From Anaerolineales bacterium (lineage in GTDB: Bacteria > Chloroflexota > Anaerolineae > Anaerolineales > UBA4823): a DNA stretch of 64,000 bases. The notes beneath the pieces are model-generated. The model did not search any database. It was not told where the DNA came from and worked only from the letters and a program-made list of their open reading frames with translations. This document shows positions 9,558 to 19,010 of this stretch, in pieces; position 1 is the stretch's first letter, and each line of letters begins with the position of its first letter. The stretch lies in the NCBI GenBank assembly GCA_016929095.1, contig JAFGJM010000026.1, positions 1-64,000 on the forward strand, read 5' to 3'. The translations under genes and the position numbers were made by a program.

Positions 9558-10181
9558 TTATTTCTCCAAATCCAGTAAATAATTTCTTATATCATCAGAC
9601 AAACAGTGTGATTGAATGTAATCCAAAACACATATCTTATATTCTTCAATTGTTTTGAAATTCTCTCTAATAAAATCATGATCTACCAGTTTTCCCCTCC
9701 GTAATCCCATCCATTCGCGGTAATTCGAGAATTCCCAATCTTCCGGCAATTTTACTAAACCATCTTTTACAGGATTAGCGTGAATATAAATGCACATATT
9801 AAGTAACTGTTCATATTCTATTATGGGTTTACTCCGAAACTGTCCTTGAAATAGTGAACCAACGCGGTTGAATCGCTTATTGATGCCTTTGGTGTAGGAT
9901 ACGCCTAATTGCATCATTCCCTTTGAAACCTTTGAGCTAAAAGTATTGGGGTTTTCTAAAAAATCTGATGTATGATTACCTTTGATCCTCACTAGCATAT
10001 GATAATGTGTCGGCATTAAGCAATATGCGATAATATCTAAATGATGGCAAAGGTAGTTTTTTATACCTTGTAGAAAATAAAGGTAATTACTGTATTCAAA
10101 GAATACAGTCTGGCGGTTGTTGCCACGATTGTACAGATGGTAATACTGATCTGATAAAAAAGGAAAGTATCTTCGAGGCAT
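9558..10181 (-). mobile_element. REP-associated tyrosine transposase / IS200-like Y1_Tnp family
   Basis: YYHLYNRGNNRQTVFF...YCLMPTHYHMLVRIKG...YIHANPVKDGLVKLPEDWEFSNYREW. Confidence 0.93.
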
Positions 10182-10318
10182 TTTTTCTTCTGCCGTATCA
10201 TTAGATTATTTATGTTTATTATATTCATCATCTTGATTTGTATATATAATAACTAAGAGTAGATTATTCTAATATTTGAGCATATTTTTTTTCATTGGGT
10301 AGTTAGTGGAAAAATTCA

Positions 10319-11428
10319 ATGAACAATCGATTCCCCGAAAAAGTCCTTGATCTTGCCATCCAAATTCAGCAAATTCCTGCACCTACATTCAACGAACAGA
10401 GCCGGGCGGCATTTGTTCATCAGCGTTTCCAGTTGGAGGGGCTGCAAACCGAAATAGATGAGGTGGGTAATGTTTACGCCTGCTTGCCTGGGCGGGGAGA
10501 AGCTTCACCTGTGGTGGTCGTGGCGCATATGGATACTGTCTTCCCGGAAACGGTGGATTTAACCGTGACCCGCTACCCGGATCGCATCTGCGCGCCGGGA
10601 ATTGGCGATAATTCTTTGGGTGTGGCAGGTTTATTTGGTTTGATTTGGCGTACACGTCAAAACCACGGCGAATTTCCGGGTGATATCTGGCTGGTGGCGG
10701 ATGTGTGCGAAGAAGGTCTGGGGGATTTACACGGCATGCGTGCGGTGGTGGGACGGTTTATGGAAAATATTTCGGCATATATCATCGTCGAGGGGATGGC
10801 GCTGGGTCAAATTTATCATCGCGGGCTGGGTATTCGCCGTTACCGCGTTCAAGCCCAAACACCAGGGGGGCATTCATGGACAGATTATGGCAGTCCTTCT
10901 GCCATCCATGAATTGGCAGCGCTCATTCATCGTCTGACAACGGATATTAAAATTCCTGCCAATCCGCGCACATCGATTAATGTCGGCGTTATCTCAGGAG
11001 GGGTATCGGTTAATACCATTGCGAACAGTGCGCAGTTTGAATTGGATATACGCTCCGAACAGCAAAAAACGCTGGATGATTTGGTCAGCCAGGTATTGGA
11101 TATCATAAAAGCCGCCAATCGTCAGAATGTAACGATCACTGCGGAACTCATCGGTAGCCGTCCTTCCGGAGAATTACCCAGGAACCACCCGCTGGTTCAG
11201 GCAGCGGCAGATGCTTTACAAAACCAGGGTGTGACGCCTCAATTCCATTTCAGTTCAACCGATGCCAATATTCCACTCAGCTTAGGATTACCAGCCGTGG
11301 GTGTAGGCATTACACACGGCGCGGGGGCGCATACACCTGGCGAATATATTTGGACTGCGCCGGTAGCTCAAGGATTGGAAATTCTTGAGGATCTGGTAAA
11401 ACAAGCGTTTACCCTGAAAAACCAATAA
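10319..11428 (+). CDS. M20 family metallopeptidase
   Basis: VVVAHMDTVFP; GIGDNSLGVAG; CEEGLGDLHG; GGHSWTDYG. Confidence 0.92.
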   Translation: MNNRFPEKVLDLAIQIQQIPAPTFNEQSRAAFVHQRFQLEGLQTEIDEVGNVYACLPGRGEASPVVVVAHMDTVFPETVDLTVTRYPDRICAPGIGDNSLGVAGLFGLIWRTRQNHGEFPGDIWLVADVCEEGLGDLHGMRAVVGRFMENISAYIIVEGMALGQIYHRGLGIRRYRVQAQTPGGHSWTDYGSPSAIHELAALIHRLTTDIKIPANPRTSINVGVISGGVSVNTIANSAQFELDIRSEQQKTLDDLVSQVLDIIKAANRQNVTITAELIGSRPSGELPRNHPLVQAAADALQNQGVTPQFHFSSTDANIPLSLGLPAVGVGITHGAGAHTPGEYIWTAPVAQGLEILEDLVKQAFTLKNQ

Positions 11429-11435
11429 ATTATTA

Positions 11436-12227
11436 TTAATATTCCCCACACGCCGGCTCCGGATTGGAAGCAACATAAGCGCACCCAAAACGAAAGCCGT
11501 TTTCAAATCGGACTAACACGGCATATCCATGGTTCCCTTCGGCAGACAGGGGTAATTGAACGGGCATGACGGCGGGATTGTCGCTTAGCTGTAAAGTGTA
11601 ATTTCCAACCGCCCTTTCCAGAAAAGCATCGACCGGTAATAAGACGGCCGGTAATTGCTCATAGGTATTGGCAGACAAGCCCATTTCCAAATATTCATTG
11701 GTTTTTTCCAAAGCATATTGCCCGTCGAATGAATAAATCGAAAATAAACCAATGGGAAGCGCCATGACCACCAAACCCAGAATGGGAAGCGCCATTTTGA
11801 TCATCGAAAAATGGATCGTTTGAAGTTCCTTTTCCAAAATTTTAATCACCCGCCGTATTAACCAACCGACGCCAAAAATTACCGCTGCCCGGGGGAGGAT
11901 ATACAAAAAGAGTATCCGCCACCAACCTGTCTGGTTATGTGCGCCTCCGGCAACAATAAAATATGAGATCAATGTGCTCAATATGGCGCCCGTTAAGGCA
12001 CTAATTAACAGATTGCGCAAAACATCGCCAGACCAGGCAGCCAGACGCCCCACCAGTGCACCGCATATTGCGATCAGGAAGATGGTAAACACACGCCCGG
12101 GTAAAGGTGTATAGAGGGGAATTTTCGAAAAAATCAAATGATTGATATTGATTGCTACCAATCCATACGCCAACCCCATGAGCATCCCCAGGACGCTGCC
12201 CAGGTTTCTTTTAGCCTTTTTGGTCAT
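11436..12227 (-). CDS. Hypothetical multi-pass membrane protein
   Basis: Long ORF with several hydrophobic segments, convergent with M20 gene. Confidence 0.7.
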   Translation of the reverse strand: MTKKAKRNLGSVLGMLMGLAYGLVAININHLIFSKIPLYTPLPGRVFTIFLIAICGALVGRLAAWSGDVLRNLLISALTGAILSTLISYFIVAGGAHNQTGWWRILFLYILPRAAVIFGVGWLIRRVIKILEKELQTIHFSMIKMALPILGLVVMALPIGLFSIYSFDGQYALEKTNEYLEMGLSANTYEQLPAVLLPVDAFLERAVGNYTLQLSDNPAVMPVQLPLSAEGNHGYAVLVRFENGFRFGCAYVASNPEPACGEY

Positions 12228-14343
12228 ATCTCATGCGCACATCTACAGCATAGGCACCCTGCCCTTCTTCCAACACACGCAGGGGGTTGATCTCCATTTC
12301 TGCCAATTGCGGGAAATCGCCTGCCAGTTGACCCAGGCGCAGCAGTATTGTCTCGACAGCCTGGCGGTCAGCCGGGGGCAGGTTACGAAAGCCCTCTAAT
12401 CGCTTCCCAGCCCAGGTTGAATCTAACAGGTGGATTGCTTCCTCTTGTGTCATAGGCGCCAGGGCAAACGCTACATCCCGCAACCCCTCTACCTCCAAAC
12501 CACCGGAGCCGAACATGGCTAACGCGCCAAACTGGGCGTCTTGCACCGCTCCGATGATGGTCTCTTGACCGGGAGGCAGCATATGCTGTACCTGAACGCC
12601 ATTAATATATGCTTGTGGCTGCGCCTGTTTGGCATTATGCAAGATCAAATCGAAGCCTTGCTTTACTGCGCCGGCATCCGTCAGGTTTAGCATGACGCCA
12701 CCCACATCAGATTTATGCGGGATATCGGGCGAGTCGATCTTGAGCACTACCGGGTAGGTTAATTCATGGGCAAACTTAATGGCTTCTTCTGCATTTTTCG
12801 CCAGGCGGATGGGTAAGGTAGGAATATGATACGCATCCAGGATTTGCATGGCTAAATCTTGGGGTAATACATTGCCCAAAGAAGAGGAATCGCCGGCGAA
12901 ACGTTCAAGCAGGGATTGGACAGCCTGGTGGTTGATATCTTCAAAGAGAGGCGGCGGCGATTGATCGCGCACTAAGAACTCGGCGCGTTCCGCCAGGATG
13001 GCCAATGCCGAGGCAGCCCGTTCCGGGAAGCGATATTCCGGTATATGCGAGGCGCGGAAATGCTCTACGGCTTCCTGGATCATACGGTCACCCATTAAAG
13101 CAATGATCACTGGTTTTTGCGCGGTATGGATGACAGGGATAAGCGCCCGCGCTACCGCGCCTGCGGAGTCCATGGGCGGAGGCGGCAGAATGACCATTAC
13201 GCCATTGACATTGGGATCTTCGATCAACACCCGCAAACATTCCGCGTATTGCTCAACAGTGGCGGATGCCAGCATATCTACAGGGTTTTGTAAACTGGCG
13301 ACTGGTGGTAATAACTTCGCCAATTTCTTATGAGTTTCGGGAGTAAATGTCGCTAATTGAAGACCATTCGCTTCAAGGGCATCGGCAGCCGTGACACCCG
13401 GACCGCCAGCGTTGGTCAGCACCGCCATTGCCCGTCCTTTTGGAGGAGGGCACCATGCCAATGCTCTTGCCCAATCGAACATTTCTTCGCTGGTTTCAGC
13501 GCGAATCACCCCGGCGCGGCGGAATGCCGCATGATAGGCGTTTTCCTGTCCTGCCAGGGCGCCGGTATGCGAAGCAGCGGCGCGTTGACCACTGCTAAAA
13601 CGCCCCACTTTGAGGGCAATGATGGGTTTTTGAAACGATGTGTGATTGGCTTCTTCTACGAAACGCCTACCGTTGCTCACACTTTCCAGGTAGAGGGTGA
13701 GAACCCGTGTAAATGGGTCAGCAACGGTGGGCGCCAGCACGTCTGTCTCGCAGACATCTACCTGGTTGCCCAGGCTGATCAGGCGGGAGAGTCCAAAACC
13801 CTGGCCGCGTGCCCAGTCGATCACGGCGGCACAGATCGCGCCGGAATGCGAAATGAAGGCTACATCACCCGGAGGTGGACCTGGCGGAGGCAGGAAGGTT
13901 GTATCCAATGGTAAATGAGTATCCAGCAAGCCAATACAGTTAGGACCGATAAGGCGCATGCCATAGCGCTGGGCGATAGAGAGACATTCCTCTTCCAGTG
14001 CGGCGCCTTTCGGGCCGGTTTCGCGGAAACCGCCTGAACACAAGATGGCAGCGCGTAATCCTCGCCTGGCGCATTGTAGTAAAGCATCGGGTACAGCGGG
14101 GGCGGGGATCAGGATGACTGCCAGGTCGAGCGGGTTGGGTACTTCCTGAACATAAGCATATACCGGGCGGTTAAACATTTCGCCGCCCTTTGGGTTTACG
14201 AAGTAAATTGCGCCCTGGTAGTTGCTTTCCACCAGGTTGCGCGCCAACCCATAACCCAGTTTAACCGGATCACGGGATGCGCCGATGATCGCTACGCCTT
14301 TTGGCGAAAAGAAGGGAATAAGCGTATGAGGGGGAGAAGCCAT
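12211..14343 (-). CDS. Acetate--CoA ligase (ADP-forming)/acyl-CoA synthetase (NDP-forming), fused alpha-beta
   Basis: CoA-binding N-terminus FFSPKGVAIIGASRDPVKLGYGLARNL, SHSGAICAAVIDWARGQGFG, ATP-grasp PVVLKIDSPDIPHKSDVGGV. Confidence 0.93.
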   Translation of the reverse strand: MASPPHTLIPFFSPKGVAIIGASRDPVKLGYGLARNLVESNYQGAIYFVNPKGGEMFNRPVYAYVQEVPNPLDLAVILIPAPAVPDALLQCARRGLRAAILCSGGFRETGPKGAALEEECLSIAQRYGMRLIGPNCIGLLDTHLPLDTTFLPPPGPPPGDVAFISHSGAICAAVIDWARGQGFGLSRLISLGNQVDVCETDVLAPTVADPFTRVLTLYLESVSNGRRFVEEANHTSFQKPIIALKVGRFSSGQRAAASHTGALAGQENAYHAAFRRAGVIRAETSEEMFDWARALAWCPPPKGRAMAVLTNAGGPGVTAADALEANGLQLATFTPETHKKLAKLLPPVASLQNPVDMLASATVEQYAECLRVLIEDPNVNGVMVILPPPPMDSAGAVARALIPVIHTAQKPVIIALMGDRMIQEAVEHFRASHIPEYRFPERAASALAILAERAEFLVRDQSPPPLFEDINHQAVQSLLERFAGDSSSLGNVLPQDLAMQILDAYHIPTLPIRLAKNAEEAIKFAHELTYPVVLKIDSPDIPHKSDVGGVMLNLTDAGAVKQGFDLILHNAKQAQPQAYINGVQVQHMLPPGQETIIGAVQDAQFGALAMFGSGGLEVEGLRDVAFALAPMTQEEAIHLLDSTWAGKRLEGFRNLPPADRQAVETILLRLGQLAGDFPQLAEMEINPLRVLEEGQGAYAVDVRMRYDQKG

Positions 14344-14363
14344 AATATATATTCTCAACTTTC

Positions 14364-14420
14364 TGCTATCAGCTAATAGAAAACCGTGAATAGAGAATGG
14401 TGAGTAGTAGATAGAATGGG
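14364..14420. repeat. Degenerate heptad-like repeat tract (CTATCAGCTAATAG / GTGAATAGAGAATGGTGAGTAGTAGATAG)
   Basis: Read directly; resembles tracts at 30983, 42450 and 53480. Confidence 0.5.
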
Positions 14421-14694
14421 GACATTATACATGAATGCATATAATTTTATCGTTCGAAATCAATGAGTATCAATACTGTTTCTCTGAAAATGCATCAAAA
14501 AACACTTTCTAGAATTTCTATGATAACTCACTATTTATTATTACTGATTTTATTGTAGAATATTTAATAGTATTTGTATATTGAACGGTGATTATTTATG
14601 CTTCTAAATAATTACCCGGGGCGCGAGACAACATCCAATTTTAACCTGGTAAACACAAAATTTTCATATCGGACTATCCACATGGAGGCATACC

Positions 14695-16602
14695 ATGAAT
14701 CGGTTCTTGAAAGTAAAATTCATTTTTGTCTTTATGAGTGGGATTATGGGGGTGATAATATCCCTGCTATGCCTGATGAATTTCTCTCCCACACGGGCAG
14801 CCACAACGTTCACCGTAAATTTAGCCACGGATGTCTCTGACGCAGCCCCTGGCAATGGGCACTGTGATAGTGATATGGTCACGGTAGGGGACCAATGTAC
14901 GTTTCGGGCGGCTATACAAGAATCCAATGCACTGGCTGGTATAGACACCATTAATTTCAGAATTGGACAATCCAGCGGCGTACCGCGCACCATCTATATC
15001 CAGAGTAAATTACCTGCCATTACGGAGGATGTTGAGATAGACGGTGATAACCAAACCGGCGGCGGAGCGGTTGCCCTGAATGGTAATAGCGCCGGAGTGA
15101 ATGTCGAGGGCTTGATATTCGAGGCGGGGGATAGTGTGCTTCATAATTTGATGGTTTATCACTTTGACAGCGCGGGTGTTGTGATCAGCGGAACTGCTAC
15201 TATCTCGATGACGGCAAGTATGGTCTATGGCGGGGGAAACGCTGGTATTAAAATATATACCAGTAATAACCACATAGGAGGCTCATCCCCGGGCGATCGA
15301 AATTATATTTACGATAATGATCATGGTGGTATTTACGCCGCGGGAGTCTCCGGTGAACTTCATGGGATTATTATCAAAAATAATTATATAGGATTGGATA
15401 AAAATGGGAATACAGCCCTGCCAAATGGTGATGAAGGCATATACTTTAGTAATGTGGCTGATTCAACGATTGGCGAGGCTGGAATCGGAAATGTCATAGC
15501 TGGGAATAATAATTATAATAATAACGGCATCGAGTTTTATCAGAGCGATCGGAATTTTATTTCGGGGAATTTAATCGGTACTGATGCCAGCGGATCCACA
15601 GCCAGTGGTTTTAGCAATGGGATTTTATTAAACGCTTCCAGTCAAAATTTCATTGGCGGTTATTTTGCAGATGATCGAAATATCATTGCCGGTAATGCAT
15701 GGAATGGTATCCTAATCGAATGCACAGACACAATAATTCCCGATGGGAACTATATCATGGGAAATTATCTCGGGACGGACATTTCGGGTACATCTGCCAT
15801 CCCAAATGGGAGAGGTATTTATATCGCAAAGGGGAATGATACGCATATCGGTGGAAGCAATGCAGGCGCAGGGAATCTCATCTCAGGCAACTCAAATTAC
15901 GGAATTGTGTTGGATAGCGCTGACACAATGGAAACCATAATTGTGGGGAATGCGATTGGTGTGGATGCCAATGGCGATCCATTGGGCAATATTCTTCATG
16001 GTATATACGCTTTTCAGTCAGGGGATGCAACCATCGGTGGTGTGAACCTGGGAGAGGGGAACATTATTGCAAATAATGGAAATTTTGAAGGAATAAAGGC
16101 CGGGATTTGTATCTATAGAGGTACGGAGATCGAGATGCGCGGGAATTCGATTTACAATAACGGACTGTTCACCTCCACGAACAGTTTGGGAATTGATCTG
16201 GGAGGAGAATCGAACTGCGATGGTGTTACTGTTAATGATCTCGGCGACAGCGATACCGGCAGCAACGGATTGATCAATTATCCTGTGATAACCGAGGCGA
16301 CCTTGAATAATGATATGGTCACGATCACGGGGACTCTGAATAGTACACCTGTTAAAGGCTATTGGATCGATTTTTATGGCAACGACGTATGCGATGCCAG
16401 CGGTCATGGCGAAGGGAAAACCTATTTAGGTTATACCTCGGCTGTGACTGATGGAGACGGCAACGACTCATTTTCTATCACATTGCCTTATGCGAAATAT
16501 TACAGTGCGGTAACGGTTCATGTGTTTGGAGATACCAGCGAGTTTTCTGCCTGTTTCGAAGCGCCAGACCGGCAGGTGTTTTTACCATTGTTGTTGCGGT
16601 AA
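14695..16602 (+). CDS. Secreted CSLREA-type right-handed parallel beta-helix protein
   Basis: Signal peptide; TFTVNLATDVSDAAPGNGHCDSDMVTVGDQCTFRAAIQESNAL; repeated N-x-IG-TDxxG beta-helix turns. Confidence 0.85.
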   Translation: MNRFLKVKFIFVFMSGIMGVIISLLCLMNFSPTRAATTFTVNLATDVSDAAPGNGHCDSDMVTVGDQCTFRAAIQESNALAGIDTINFRIGQSSGVPRTIYIQSKLPAITEDVEIDGDNQTGGGAVALNGNSAGVNVEGLIFEAGDSVLHNLMVYHFDSAGVVISGTATISMTASMVYGGGNAGIKIYTSNNHIGGSSPGDRNYIYDNDHGGIYAAGVSGELHGIIIKNNYIGLDKNGNTALPNGDEGIYFSNVADSTIGEAGIGNVIAGNNNYNNNGIEFYQSDRNFISGNLIGTDASGSTASGFSNGILLNASSQNFIGGYFADDRNIIAGNAWNGILIECTDTIIPDGNYIMGNYLGTDISGTSAIPNGRGIYIAKGNDTHIGGSNAGAGNLISGNSNYGIVLDSADTMETIIVGNAIGVDANGDPLGNILHGIYAFQSGDATIGGVNLGEGNIIANNGNFEGIKAGICIYRGTEIEMRGNSIYNNGLFTSTNSLGIDLGGESNCDGVTVNDLGDSDTGSNGLINYPVITEATLNNDMVTITGTLNSTPVKGYWIDFYGNDVCDASGHGEGKTYLGYTSAVTDGDGNDSFSITLPYAKYYSAVTVHVFGDTSEFSACFEAPDRQVFLPLLLR

Positions 16603-17028
16603 TTGGAATTTGCTGTATACACGCCATTATCGGAAATCGTACGGGCATGTTAATCGTATTCGGCGCGGCGTATCAATGTCATGCGCCAATTGACCATGTA
16701 TCCCCAATTAGCGGCGTAATTGTTAAGAACATACCATGTGGGACGGGGATGAATACGACTTAATCAGGAATTCTAATAAAATTACCTGCCAATCGGAATT
16801 CTGACAACAAAAACCATGGAAATACACCGTTTATTGTAGATATGAGTTCTGACTCTGATTTTTTAATAAATATTTTAAGAAAAATGTTATTACTTTTTAA
16901 ATTACCTATACTAAAATTAGACATGTGTATTCGTGTTTGATAAGGCAATCATCAAGCTTCAAAATGCTTGCCAGGGTGCGCATATTTTTTAACGATAACC
17001 ATTAAGCCCTATTATTGGAAAAAATCAA

Positions 17029-18960
17029 ATGAAAAAAAGGAGGAACGTCATGCTTCGATTCTTGAACATCAAATTCATGTCAGTCTTTTTCAGTACAAGT
17101 TTAGGTCTGATAATGTTGTTGGCATGTTTAGCGAGTTTTTCACCCGCATGGGCAGCTACCACGCTCACGGTAAATTTAGCCACTGATGTTGGTGATGTTT
17201 CCCCGGGAGATGGAAATTGCGATTCTGATGGGGGCACATCAGGCAACCAATGCACATTGAGGGCAGCCATCGAGGAAGCCAATGCACTGACCGGAAAAGA
17301 TACGATTCGTTTTAGCATTGGGCAGCCTAGCGGCGTACCGCGTACAATTTACATTCAGAGTGAATTGCCTGCCATTGCCGGGGACGTTGAGATAGACGGA
17401 GACAACCTGACCGGTGGCGGAGCAGTCACCTTAAATGGCGACAGCGCCGGCACGGGTGCAGAGGGTTTGATATTCCAAGGTGGGGATAGCTGGATGTACG
17501 ACCTGATCGTAAAAAACTTCGACGGTGCGGGGGTTTTAATAACCGGAACGGCTTCAATCACGATGACCGCCAACACGGTCTTTGGGGCAGGCGAGTCGGG
17601 TATAGAAATCCATTCAAGCCATAATAATATCGGCACCACTTCGGTTGCTGACCGTAATTATATTTACAGCAATACTCATTATGGGATATTGGCAAGGGGT
17701 GATACAAGCAAAATTCAAGCCATATTTATTCACAACAATTATATTGGATTGGATAGAAACGGTAATGCCAATGTGCCAAATGACAATGGGGGCATATTTT
17801 TTGATAATGTAAAAGAATCCGTTGTTGGCGGGAATACCAGCGCGGGCAATGTTATTGCCGGGAATGATCTAAGTGCCACCGGTATCGAATTTTTCGAGTG
17901 CGAACGTAATTATATAACGGGCAACCTTATCGGCACCGATGCCAGCGGATCACAAGACAGCGGTTTTAATGATGGTATTTTATTATCAGCCTCCGATCAA
18001 ATTATTGTTGGTGGATATGGCGCAGATTATCGTAATCTTATCTCGGGCAACGATGACTATGGGATAAGGATTGAGATCGGCTCCGGTTCAACGATTCCCG
18101 ACGGAAATTACATATGGGGAAATTATATTGGAACAAACATCAGCGGCACCGCAGCCATTCCCAATGGGTCGGGGATTTATATCACCGATGGAAATGGTAC
18201 CCATATCGGCGACAGCACTGCCGGAGCAGGGAATATCATTGCGGGCAATTTAAATTATGGCATACGATTGGCGTCAGCTAACACTACCCAAACTTCCATA
18301 TTGGGGAATTCCATCGGGGTGGATGCCAATGGCGACCCGCTGTACGGTTATTATCATGGTATTTTCGTTTATCAAGCCGGGGAAACGGTGATCGGTGGGT
18401 TGAATACCGGAGAAGCGAACATCATTGCCAACCATGGCAATTATGTCATCAAACAAGCGGGCGTTTGTATCGATGGCAGCACAGGGATCGAAGTACGCGG
18501 TAACTCGATTTATAATAATGGGCCGGTCACTTCCACGGTTGGTTTGGGCATTGATCTGGCGGAAGCATCGGGGTGCGATGGCGTAACCGCCAACGATCTG
18601 GGTGACGTCGATACCGGCAGCAACGATTTGATCAATTTTCCTGTATTAACTGGTGTGATCTCGGATAGTAATTATATTACTGTGACGGGTATTATCAGTA
18701 GTGAAGCTACTAAAGGCTTTTGGGTTGATTTATACGGTAACGATGCCTGTGATGCCAGCGGTCATGGTGAAGGGCAAACATATTTAGGTACGACCTCCTC
18801 AATCACCGATGATGAAGGGAATGGATCGTTTTCCATTCAAATGCCCTATGCAAAATACTACAGTGCATTGGCTGTGGATGTGAACGGAAATACCAGCGAA
18901 TTTTCTGCCTGTATTGAGGGACCGCGTAAGAGGGTGTTTTTACCTGTGTTGTTACGGTAG
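17029..18960 (+). CDS. Secreted CSLREA-type right-handed parallel beta-helix protein (tandem paralogue)
   Basis: Collinear with the 14695-16602 product throughout, including tail KRVFLPVLLR. Confidence 0.85.
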   Translation: MKKRRNVMLRFLNIKFMSVFFSTSLGLIMLLACLASFSPAWAATTLTVNLATDVGDVSPGDGNCDSDGGTSGNQCTLRAAIEEANALTGKDTIRFSIGQPSGVPRTIYIQSELPAIAGDVEIDGDNLTGGGAVTLNGDSAGTGAEGLIFQGGDSWMYDLIVKNFDGAGVLITGTASITMTANTVFGAGESGIEIHSSHNNIGTTSVADRNYIYSNTHYGILARGDTSKIQAIFIHNNYIGLDRNGNANVPNDNGGIFFDNVKESVVGGNTSAGNVIAGNDLSATGIEFFECERNYITGNLIGTDASGSQDSGFNDGILLSASDQIIVGGYGADYRNLISGNDDYGIRIEIGSGSTIPDGNYIWGNYIGTNISGTAAIPNGSGIYITDGNGTHIGDSTAGAGNIIAGNLNYGIRLASANTTQTSILGNSIGVDANGDPLYGYYHGIFVYQAGETVIGGLNTGEANIIANHGNYVIKQAGVCIDGSTGIEVRGNSIYNNGPVTSTVGLGIDLAEASGCDGVTANDLGDVDTGSNDLINFPVLTGVISDSNYITVTGIISSEATKGFWVDLYGNDACDASGHGEGQTYLGTTSSITDDEGNGSFSIQMPYAKYYSALAVDVNGNTSEFSACIEGPRKRVFLPVLLR

Positions 18961-19010
18961 TGGAATGGAGGGGTAATTTTATTACTTGCTTTGAATATAG
19001 AGAACCCTAA

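Noticed and set aside
9558-10181. A complete IS element with terminal inverted repeats
   Set aside because: Only one hairpin is visible at the 3' side and no matching element on the 5' side, so called a RAYT gene rather than a full insertion sequence.
13357-13914. 185-aa plus-strand ORF
   Set aside because: Antisense to the acyl-CoA synthetase gene, whose motifs are unambiguous.
14598-14840. 80-aa ORF upstream of and overlapping the first CSLREA gene
   Set aside because: Overlaps the signal peptide of the true gene in another frame; no family resemblance.
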